Shown: in pieces, positions 1 through 5,229 of the stretch
Position numbering within the stretch: the first letter of the stretch is position 1
Layout of the letters: each line of letters begins with the position of its first letter
Assembly: GCA_947462865.1 (NCBI GenBank)
Contig: CANHRW010000130.1
Span: 1-5,855, forward strand
Length of the DNA stretch: 5,855 bases
Direction of reading: 5' to 3'
DNA from: Bacteroidota bacterium
GTDB lineage: Bacteria; Bacteroidota; Bacteroidia; UKL13-3
The notes under the pieces: model-generated
The model's database searches: none
What the model was told of the DNA's origin: nothing
The model's input: the letters and a program-made list of their open reading frames with translations, nothing else
Program-made: the position numbers and the translations under genes

Positions 1-405
1 GGCAGCGTTATCAAAGCCGCCCCACCAAGAATTGGGCATGCAATGTTCACGGGCATAACAGTCGCCTTCAGCAGCAGCAGTGCCACATTGGTTGGTGTAT
101 ATTTTAAAATAGTAATTGGGCGTACTTCCAGGTTTGTCAGAATACATATCCCACAAAAACGAGTCGAGCGGAGCGGGTCTTAAATCGGTATAAGCATAAG
201 CATTCCAAACATCAAAAGCGGTACTGGTATAGGGCAACTTCACATGCCCTGTTTTGGCTATGTCTCTTAAACTTACTTTTAAGGTATTGCCTGTTTTACC
301 AATGGCATTGTTGTAAAAATTGCTCGGAATTTGTGCGATACTGGTCGAATAAATCGTCAGTAAAAGACCAAATATGAGAAACCTAAATTGAAAATGTTTA
401 AACAT
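1..405 (-). CDS. Secreted endonuclease I family nuclease, N-terminal part (runs off the left edge)
   Basis: The minus strand is open from an ATG at 405 to the window edge, giving 135 residues with no stop. The start is a Sec-type signal peptide: Lys and Arg near the N terminus, a hydrophobic run FLIFGLLLTIY at about 9-19, and a plausible signal-peptidase site near STSIAQ (20-25). The mature part matches the endonuclease I (EndA/NucM) family as I know it: an IGKTG segment at 35-39, LWDMYSDKPG at 84-93, then CYAREHCMPNSWWGG at 116-130. The last segment is the family's REH..P.SW signature, with His121 as the expected catalytic His of the beta-beta-alpha-metal fold. The family's usual form is nearer EHSWPKSW, so this is a slight variant. 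The remaining catalytic residues and any C-terminal secretion domain are outside the window. Such enzymes cut DNA or RNA non-specifically outside the cell or in the periplasm. It starts 455 bases after the hipA stop, so it is probably a separate transcription unit. Confidence 0.85.
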   Translation of the reverse strand, partial: MFKHFQFRFLIFGLLLTIYSTSIAQIPSNFYNNAIGKTGNTLKVSLRDIAKTGHVKLPYTSTAFDVWNAYAYTDLRPAPLDSFLWDMYSDKPGSTPNYYFKIYTNQCGTAAAEGDCYAREHCMPNSWWGGFDNAA

Positions 406-451
406 AAAAAACGGTTTAGACACCTGCCTTGGGGCCTAAACAGGTGGTTTT
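406..451 (-). promoter_or_regulatory. Possible structured leader directly upstream of the endonuclease I start
   Basis: On the minus strand the 46 bases before the ATG can fold in two competing ways. In one, CACCTG (421-426) pairs with CAGGTG (441-446), extended by AAAAC (408-412) with GTTTT (447-451) across an 8-base bulge. In the other, GTTTAG (414-419) pairs with CTAAAC (436-441). The two share base 441, so they exclude each other. A run of T sits just before the ATG on the coding strand. It may be a leader that affects translation or transcription, or chance pairing. No clear TAnnTTTG promoter box is seen close upstream. Confidence 0.25.
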
Positions 452-514
452 CTTGCTAAAGAATTGCTATTTGGTAAAGAAATCACCCAATGTTTAAAGC
501 AGTCAAGCCATACC

Positions 515-532
515 AAAAGTGTAAGCACTTTT
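515..532. repeat. Perfect 7-bp inverted repeat with a 4-base loop
   Basis: AAAAGTG (515-521) and CACTTTT (526-532) are exact reverse complements around the loop TAAG. Because the arms carry A and T runs, the hairpin would end in four T residues read in either direction. It could be a weak bidirectional terminator between hipA and the endonuclease gene, or an operator for the latter 110 bases upstream of its start. The stem has only two G-C pairs, so terminator strength would be low. Confidence 0.35.
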
Positions 533-797
533 AAGCTAAATTGATTCCTTTAAACGATTGTTTGATTGGGTAGAAAGCTGTTTCTATAAAGGGTTGTTAC
601 TCGAACAGCTGATGTTTCTTTGGAAATACTAAGGTACTACTTTTATAGTAATTTTAAATAATTATCAAAATTAATAATTAGTGCTTTTATAAATGATTAT
701 AAATAGCGTTGATCAGCCGTTTGACTTGTTAATGAAACAATATAATTGAGTGGCTATATTGAGTAGATTAGCTGATTAACACAAACTAAAGGGAGTT

Positions 798-831
798 ATG
801 AGTTCAAATTTAAACCCCAATGGTAACTCAT
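798..831 (-). terminator. Weak candidate terminator hairpin after hipA
   Basis: ATGAGTT (798-804) and AACTCAT (825-831) form a perfect 7-bp inverted repeat with a 20-base loop, starting about 28 bases after the hipA stop codon. The loop is long and no clean T run follows on the minus strand, so this is only a candidate for ending hipBA transcription. Confidence 0.2.
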
Positions 832-859
832 TTGCCATTATTAGTATCCATTTGTTAAA

Positions 860-2128
860 TCACACCAACCGAAACGCACGCTTCGTTTGTTCTATCTCAC
901 TATGACTGATTCCAAGCTTCTTGGCAACGGTGCGCCAGTGAGAAATTTCTTGACGCATTTCCTTTAAGATACTCTCTGCTCGATCACTTTTCAATTGATA
1001 GAAATGTGCGGTTTCTAAAGCTAAAGAGATGTCCAAATCATTGCTGTTTTCAGAAATATTCAAAGTTAAACCAGTACCCATTTCGTTAGGATTCATATCA
1101 TAAGCTGGAGATAAACGCCACCCAGTATCAGTGAGTATAAACCCATGATTTCGCAAATGGTCGTCAGTGTTTGATACCAAAATATTAAATACCATTCGTC
1201 GCCACAATTGTTCTAGATCTTCTTTTGCTTCAGGACAATTTTGCATGATAAAACCAACCAAATCAAGGTATCCAACACCTTCTAAATGATCAGCTCCATC
1301 TTGTAGTCCCAACAAAGTCATTGCCGATGCAAAATGAATTCGTATTTGGTTATTAGTCCTATCGAATCGTTTGGATAAAAATGTTTGGTGCTTGTCCGAA
1401 TATTTTTGCAAGCGCGCCTCCGAAACATGAATACCACATGCTTTGGCTAATTCATGCAATACCATTTCCCAAGCACCCGCATTTTTTTCATCTCTTGAAC
1501 TTGGAAATTTTGCAATCCATAAATGTCCTTTATCATCTATCACACTGGCTTTGGGTCTTGCACCGCCTAATGAAGATCCTGGATCTATCAACACACTCAA
1601 CCATTGAGCATACTCAGGGTCGTTTATGGCATCATCACGTTCAAGCTGCAAACTAGCATGCGCTAGTTCACGAAGTGAAGTCCATGGTGGCGTTGCCATT
1701 TTCTTCTGATCATTCATGAAAGGCCCATCTTCACTCAATTTAAATCGCACTCCACCCATTCTATGTCCGTCAAAAACACCCAATAAAAAATCACTTTCAA
1801 AAAGCGTTTTTTCTTCTCTACCTTCTTCCTTTGCTTGCCATGCTTCTCTTCTTCGCATCAATAACCTACCCCAACGATCGGGTGATGAATCAAGGAATAT
1901 TCCGAAGTTGTTTTTCTCTTCAGCCAAATATTGTTTTCCCTTGTAAAACCCTAAATGCGGATCCAAGAGTAAAATCGGGTTTTGATGATTCACCCAAGTC
2001 TCTGTGTATTCAAATGAAAAGACTTCCTTTCCACGAACGCGTTGTGAAGTCAAAAAACCCATCAATTGAGCTTCTTCTAAGAATTCCCAATCTGCATAAA
2101 CCCATATTTTAAGTGCATTAGACTTCAT
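860..2128 (-). CDS. hipA: HipA-family serine/threonine kinase toxin
   Basis: This 422-residue protein is close in length to E. coli HipA (440). The N-terminal lobe (about 1-150) has the HipA N-terminal pattern, including SSPDRWGRLLMRRRE at 81-95. The kinase-like part has the glycine-rich loop SSLGGARPKA (185-194). Ser186 aligns with the autophosphorylated Ser150 of E. coli HipA. Lys207 in WIAKFPS is the likely nucleotide-binding lysine. The catalytic segment is SNTDDHLRNHGF (319-330), with Asp322 as catalytic base and Asn327. The metal-binding Asp is in PAYDMNP (341-347, Asp344). All expected active-site residues are present, so I infer an active kinase. In E. coli, HipA phosphorylates glutamyl-tRNA synthetase and halts growth; the target here cannot be read from sequence. 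The ATG (2126-2128) shares one base with the hipB stop (TAATG), so the two are translationally coupled, antitoxin first. No Shine-Dalgarno sequence is seen, only the purine-rich stretch AAAGAAAAAG. Confidence 0.93.
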   Translation of the reverse strand: MKSNALKIWVYADWEFLEEAQLMGFLTSQRVRGKEVFSFEYTETWVNHQNPILLLDPHLGFYKGKQYLAEEKNNFGIFLDSSPDRWGRLLMRRREAWQAKEEGREEKTLFESDFLLGVFDGHRMGGVRFKLSEDGPFMNDQKKMATPPWTSLRELAHASLQLERDDAINDPEYAQWLSVLIDPGSSLGGARPKASVIDDKGHLWIAKFPSSRDEKNAGAWEMVLHELAKACGIHVSEARLQKYSDKHQTFLSKRFDRTNNQIRIHFASAMTLLGLQDGADHLEGVGYLDLVGFIMQNCPEAKEDLEQLWRRMVFNILVSNTDDHLRNHGFILTDTGWRLSPAYDMNPNEMGTGLTLNISENSNDLDISLALETAHFYQLKSDRAESILKEMRQEISHWRTVAKKLGISHSEIEQTKRAFRLV

Positions 2129-2445
2129 TACTTTTTCTTTGATTTAGGTGCGCGCTTATTGTTTACAATTCCAGCATCTTGCAATTTTCTTCCTAAAGGA
2201 TCAGCTGCTGCAACTTGGGTTAAATCTTTTTCTAACCCCAATACAAAGAGTACTTGCAAATAGCTCCCAATAGCGACCGTAGGGCTACCTTGTTCTATAT
2301 TATAGATGGTTTTTCTGCCTATCCCTGTGCGCTCAGCAATTTGATCTGCGCTCAATTTTCGGCGCAAGCGAGCTAATTGAATATGTTCACCTAAATCTTT
2401 TAAAATCTTCAAGTTTTTAGGCAATATAGCTGGTGCTGTCTTCAT
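2128..2445 (-). CDS. hipB: HipB-like XRE-family antitoxin and autorepressor
   Basis: This is a 105-residue helix-turn-helix protein. The Cro/C1-type HTH domain spans about residues 18-75, with the two DNA-contacting helices in the stretch from SADQIAERTG (32-41) through GRKTIYNIEQG (43-53). A short conserved-looking segment DPLGRKLQDAGI (82-93) follows, then a basic lysine-rich tail (98-105) that may bind DNA or serve as a degradation tag. In HipBA modules, HipB binds HipA, neutralises it, and represses its own promoter. The position directly before hipA, with the TAATG overlap, supports this. Two candidate operators of the HipB type, a 5-bp dyad with an 8-bp spacer, lie in the 60 bases upstream of the ATG. 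The ATG at 2443-2445 is chosen because it lies just 20 bases after a good -7 box and the HTH follows directly. An XRE regulator with a different target is unlikely in this context. Confidence 0.9.
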   Translation of the reverse strand: MKTAPAILPKNLKILKDLGEHIQLARLRRKLSADQIAERTGIGRKTIYNIEQGSPTVAIGSYLQVLFVLGLEKDLTQVAAADPLGRKLQDAGIVNNKRAPKSKKK

Positions 2446-2450
2446 ATAAC

Positions 2451-2468
2451 TTGTCTTATAAAGGACAA
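2451..2468. promoter_or_regulatory. Candidate HipB operator O1
   Basis: TTGTC (2451-2455) and GACAA (2464-2468) form a perfect 5-bp dyad with an 8-bp spacer. E. coli HipB binds TATCC-N8-GGATA, which has the same 5-8-5 architecture. The site overlaps the end of the -7 box and the likely transcription start, so binding would block the polymerase. Confidence 0.55.
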
Positions 2469-2498
2469 ATATATACTATTTTATCCGTTTTATGACAA
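2466..2498 (-). promoter_or_regulatory. Bacteroidota-type promoter for hipBA
   Basis: Read on the minus strand, TATATTTG (2466-2473) is an exact match to the Bacteroidota -7 consensus TAnnTTTG. A TTG that could serve as the -33 element lies at 2496-2498, 22 bases upstream. That is at the wide end of the usual spacing. The box ends 20 bases before the hipB ATG, which would give a short leader of about 15 bases. The -7 side overlaps operator O1 and the -33 side overlaps O2, as expected for an autorepressed toxin-antitoxin promoter. Confidence 0.6.
2481..2498. promoter_or_regulatory. Candidate HipB operator O2
   Basis: TTATC (2481-2485) and GACAA (2494-2498) form a dyad with an 8-bp spacer and one mismatch. 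The centre is 30 bp from that of O1, close to three DNA turns, so two dimers could bind the same face. The outer halves of O1 and O2 also sit in a perfect 10-bp inverted repeat, ATAACTTGTC (2446-2455) with GACAAGTTAT (2494-2503). Confidence 0.5.
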
Positions 2499-2686
2499 GT
2501 TATTTTTATTTTAAAATTTTAGAACTTCATATTCTGCATGAATTTTTCCAATTTTTTCCTTCAATTTAGATAGGATATTTTTTATAAGCCAGGAAACTAA
2601 TAACTTAGTATTATTATGAATGAAACTAATAGCATGGTAAAATACTCCTAAAATTCAACAACAAGGATAGCGCTCTTCTGAGTTCG

Positions 2687-4867
2687 TTAATCCATTGATA
2701 TCAAAACCTTTCTAAAAATCCCAACTACTCTCAAGTTTTGGGTTTCTTCATTGCGAAGTACAATAGGCTCGTATGCCATTGTTGATTTTGGCAATAGTTG
2801 AATCTCCAAATGCTCAAATGATTCCTCAGAAATCACTTTCTTGCTGCGATACTCCTTCACCGTATAATTCGATCCAAAATCTGAATCTTTGAAATCCGTT
2901 AATTCCACCAGCGTTATTAACCCATTGCGCGATCCATGTTGGTATCGCTCAAACAAACAAATCGATCCATTGGGAATGATTTTATTCATGGACTCCCCAA
3001 CAACCTTACATGCAAAAAAATCGTTCTTATTCTTTAATTGCGATTCCAATTCAATAAACTGTAACGATTCAACCTTTTGAATTCCACTAAATAACCCTGC
3101 CGCAATTTTTAAATCGTAAAAAGGAATTGTGAATGAATTCGGTTCATCCAATATCCGCAAAGAAACGGAATTATTAGCCGCCTCAAAAGTTCTAAAATAG
3201 CCTTTTAAATACTTGCGCATTCCTTGATTACAAGCATATATAAAAGTTCCTTTCATCCCCCTTAGCATAATGGTTCTGTAAATATTGATTATAAAATTAT
3301 GAAGAACGTCATAGTCTGTAATGGTATTTTTACCAGCCTTATCCTTATAATTTTCCTTTATCACAATTAATTTCTGCTTCTCAAAATCATAATCAATCTC
3401 AGGCCCAATAATTACACCTGTATAATTCAAATCATAGCCCTGGGTTGTGTGAATACAGCCCACTTCATTAACCGCATTTACAGAATTCACCCAATCAATT
3501 GCCAAACTGTTCCATCGTAATTTTACATTCTGAATCTCAATATCAAAAGCTAATTTATCCTTCTTCGACTTCCATTCCCAAGCATATCCTGCCACTATTC
3601 TAGACAAACCATCCATTTTATCTTTCCTACCAATCGCTTCTACCATATCCTGAATATTATCATAAAATAAGCATTCATATTCGGGTGACTGATATGCTGA
3701 ACCAGAGGCAATTTTGCCACTAAAAACATCATTCAGCAAATTCACATATTCATTTCCACCTTTGCAACGGAACTGTGTTTTCAAAACTTCAATTCTCGTA
3801 TATTCACTTTGCTCTAATGCATCAAATCTTTCACGCAACACATCTGATGGTTTCACACTTTGATTGCGGTCATAAAACAACAACAACTTATTCGATTGTT
3901 TAATTAACCAATCCAACTCAGATGCTTTTGAATGATCAAAACCTAATTGAGTACATATTTTATCAAATGGTTTAAAATAAGGTCCCAAATTAACCCTTCT
4001 CCTCAATCGATGTGCCTCATCAACAATCACCAAATCATATTTTCTTTTCGCCAAATCAGACGGTCCTATTACCATATTCGGCGATAATCCTTGAATATTT
4101 TTAAAAACCCTAGAAATGGTTTTTCTAAACGATGCCATGGGGATGCACAAAGCCATTTCCAAGTCGCCATAATGCAATCTTACTTGTTTCAGCAAATCAA
4201 ACAACTCCTCATCTTGCTCATCAAAATCAGCGAAATTAAAATCATCTAAGTTTGTTTTGAGCAATTTGAATAAAAATATCGCTAAAATAGACTTTCCAGT
4301 ACCAGCCCCTCCTTGTATCAAACTTACTTTATTACCTTTATCAAGCAGGCATTCCAAAATCAATTTCAAACTTGTAACTTGCTCAGCAGACAGAGATTTG
4401 TAAGGCGAATATTTAAACAAATCAGAATTACTAATATGTTCCAATGAATGCCTAGCAACCCCCAAAGTCCTCAACTCACTCCATATATCTGTGAATAAGT
4501 TCCAATACTCCTGTTTCTGATAATAGCGATGGTTGGCAATTCCCAAATTGCAATTCTTCAATTGATATTGCCCATCGGCATTAATGTATCTTATTAAATT
4601 CGACTCAAGGTCCAAAGTGGCCGATTTATTAAAGAGCTCGCTGAGTATCAAGCTCACAGAGGTAAGTTCCTTTTTATTGAGCGATTTAGAATGAGCGCGC
4701 ATTCTTTTTATGACATCGGTCGTTTCCCCTACATATGCGCTTTTATTTTTATTATTATTTAAAAAATAAACTAACGGCCAAGAAACAAAATCTCTATGAT
4801 TTCGGTTGATTTCAGACTCTAATTCGGAATCAAAATTATAATTAGAAATTGTAAACTGTTTGCCCAT
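2687..4867 (-). CDS. GIY-YIG nuclease / Schlafen-group-3 (DUF2075) helicase / S24 LexA-like peptidase fusion
   Basis: This 726-residue protein has three parts. Residues about 30-115 are a GIY-YIG nuclease: VYF (33-35), YVG (45-47), catalytic Arg55, and Glu88 in LESNLI. Residues about 160-550 are a superfamily 1 helicase of the DUF2075 type (the Pfam Schlafen group 3 helicase domain): Walker A GGAGTGKS (186-193, Lys192), Walker B VDEAH (282-286), FYDRNQS (331-337), QFRCKGG (365-371), HTTQGYDLNYTGVIIGPE (473-490), and the arginine-finger motif LRGMKG (535-540). Residues about 580-726 are an S24/LexA-type peptidase with Ser626 in GESM, Lys671 in TVKEY, and an Ala590-Gly591 bond in KIAAG, 36 residues before the Ser. 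There is no helix-turn-helix, so it is not a repressor. The ATG follows the upstream TAG with no gap and no Shine-Dalgarno sequence, implying translational coupling. Inferred role: an ATP-driven DNA or RNA translocase and nuclease, with activity or lifetime possibly controlled by self-cleavage. Defence or DNA-damage response is likely but unproven. The domain calls are firm and the biological role is not. Confidence 0.88.
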   Translation of the reverse strand: MGKQFTISNYNFDSELESEINRNHRDFVSWPLVYFLNNNKNKSAYVGETTDVIKRMRAHSKSLNKKELTSVSLILSELFNKSATLDLESNLIRYINADGQYQLKNCNLGIANHRYYQKQEYWNLFTDIWSELRTLGVARHSLEHISNSDLFKYSPYKSLSAEQVTSLKLILECLLDKGNKVSLIQGGAGTGKSILAIFLFKLLKTNLDDFNFADFDEQDEELFDLLKQVRLHYGDLEMALCIPMASFRKTISRVFKNIQGLSPNMVIGPSDLAKRKYDLVIVDEAHRLRRRVNLGPYFKPFDKICTQLGFDHSKASELDWLIKQSNKLLLFYDRNQSVKPSDVLRERFDALEQSEYTRIEVLKTQFRCKGGNEYVNLLNDVFSGKIASGSAYQSPEYECLFYDNIQDMVEAIGRKDKMDGLSRIVAGYAWEWKSKKDKLAFDIEIQNVKLRWNSLAIDWVNSVNAVNEVGCIHTTQGYDLNYTGVIIGPEIDYDFEKQKLIVIKENYKDKAGKNTITDYDVLHNFIINIYRTIMLRGMKGTFIYACNQGMRKYLKGYFRTFEAANNSVSLRILDEPNSFTIPFYDLKIAAGLFSGIQKVESLQFIELESQLKNKNDFFACKVVGESMNKIIPNGSICLFERYQHGSRNGLITLVELTDFKDSDFGSNYTVKEYRSKKVISEESFEHLEIQLLPKSTMAYEPIVLRNEETQNLRVVGIFRKVLISMD

Positions 4868-5200
4868 CTACAAAGAATTGTATTTATCGGCTTTTCCTTT
4901 AGATTTTTCAACCGGATATTTAGCAGCATTTTTAGCAATCTTTGAATCAATAATCGTAGTAAAATCTAAATTATAATGATTCATGAGTAAAAGCGCATAT
5001 GAAAACACATCAGCCAATTCTTCTTTAACTTTCTCTATATCAGCATTTTCAGACGATTTCCATAAGTATAATTCCAACAATTCATTGGCTTCAATAGACA
5101 GTGCGATTGACAAATCCTTAGGATTATGAAATTGCTCCCAATCTCTTTCATTTCTGAATTGAATAAGCTTCTGAACGGTATCTTTTATATCCTCTGTCAT
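4868..5200 (-). CDS. MazG/dCTPase-like nucleotide pyrophosphohydrolase
   Basis: This 110-residue all-alpha NTP pyrophosphohydrolase resembles the DCTPP1 (RS21-C6) and iMazG group. The metal-binding pattern is complete: E37-A-N-E40 and, about 20 residues on, E61-L-A-D64. RDWEQFHNPKDL (19-30) lies just before the first pair, matching the nucleotide-binding region of dCTP pyrophosphatases, and the KYPVEKSKGKADKY tail is typical of bacterial members. The family cleaves (d)NTPs to monophosphate and pyrophosphate, often clearing dCTP or modified bases; the substrate here is unknown. It starts 29 bases after the mnmE stop and its TAG directly abuts the helicase ATG, so the two proteins are likely made together. 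Its job may be to clean up or deplete dNTPs while the helicase-nuclease acts. An upstream ATG at 5202-5204 is in another frame, so 5200 is the only sensible start. It is a single domain, unlike the two-domain E. coli MazG. Confidence 0.88.
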   Translation of the reverse strand: MTEDIKDTVQKLIQFRNERDWEQFHNPKDLSIALSIEANELLELYLWKSSENADIEKVKEELADVFSYALLLMNHYNLDFTTIIDSKIAKNAAKYPVEKSKGKADKYNSL

Positions 5201-5218
5201 TCATCAAATTTAATGAAT
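5199..5218. promoter_or_regulatory. Near-perfect 20-bp palindrome at the start of the MazG-like gene
   Basis: ATTCAT (5199-5204) and ATGAAT (5213-5218) are exact inverted repeats around CAAATTTA. Nine of ten position pairs match across the 20 bases. The core, read on the minus strand, is TAAATTTG, an exact TAnnTTTG -7 match, but no TTG stands at the proper -33 distance. It covers two bases of the start codon. It could be an operator controlling the MazG-helicase pair separately from mnmE. In AT-rich DNA such a palindrome can also occur by chance. Confidence 0.35.
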
Positions 5219-5229
5219 TTGTATGAGTT

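Larger units (their letters stand above)
406..859. other. Intergenic region between hipA and the endonuclease I gene
   Basis: These 454 AT-rich bases hold no open frame that I can support as a gene on either strand. They contain several inverted repeats: the leader structure at 406-451, a tight 7-bp hairpin at 515-532, a 7-bp pair at 576-582/604-610, an AT-only dyad at 659-680, and a 7-bp pair at 798-831. A TAnnTTTG match on the minus strand lies at 666-673, about 260 bases upstream of the endonuclease start, but no TTG stands at the right distance for a -33 box. The endonuclease promoter therefore remains unassigned. Confidence 0.6.
2446..2686. other. Intergenic region between the helicase fusion and hipB
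   Basis: The 240 bases hold the hipBA promoter and operators in the hipB-proximal third (about 2446-2503). The rest is AT-rich, with a 10-bp direct repeat GAAACTAATA at 2593-2602 and 2622-2631 and a short AT-rich hairpin, ACTAA/TTAGT, at 2596-2609. I see no strong terminator after the helicase stop at 2687, so some readthrough into hipBA is possible. A 47-codon open stretch on the minus strand (2511-2654) lacks a start codon and is not called as a gene. Confidence 0.6.

Noticed and set aside
576..610. A 7-bp inverted repeat AGCTGTT/AACAGCT with a 21-base loop
   Set aside because: The long loop, short stem and lack of an adjacent promoter or gene end make it indistinguishable from chance.
1381..2112. 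Plus-strand open frames of 76-93 codons opposite hipA
   Set aside because: They lie antisense to an intact, motif-complete hipA, overlap one another in different frames, and show no recognisable domain.
2511..2654. A 47-codon minus-strand stretch downstream of the helicase, ending in a protein-like helical tail
   Set aside because: It has no ATG, GTG or TTG start at its beginning, and open stretches of this length are common in AT-rich DNA. It could be a gene remnant, but nothing identifies it.
2889..3080. A 63-codon plus-strand frame opposite the S24 domain
   Set aside because: It overlaps the catalytic part of the helicase fusion on the other strand and has no recognisable features.
5148..5204. 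An 18-codon frame starting at the ATG just before the MazG-like start, which could be an upstream ORF
   Set aside because: It is very short, out of frame, and mostly overlaps the real gene. Close double ATGs are expected in AT-rich DNA.
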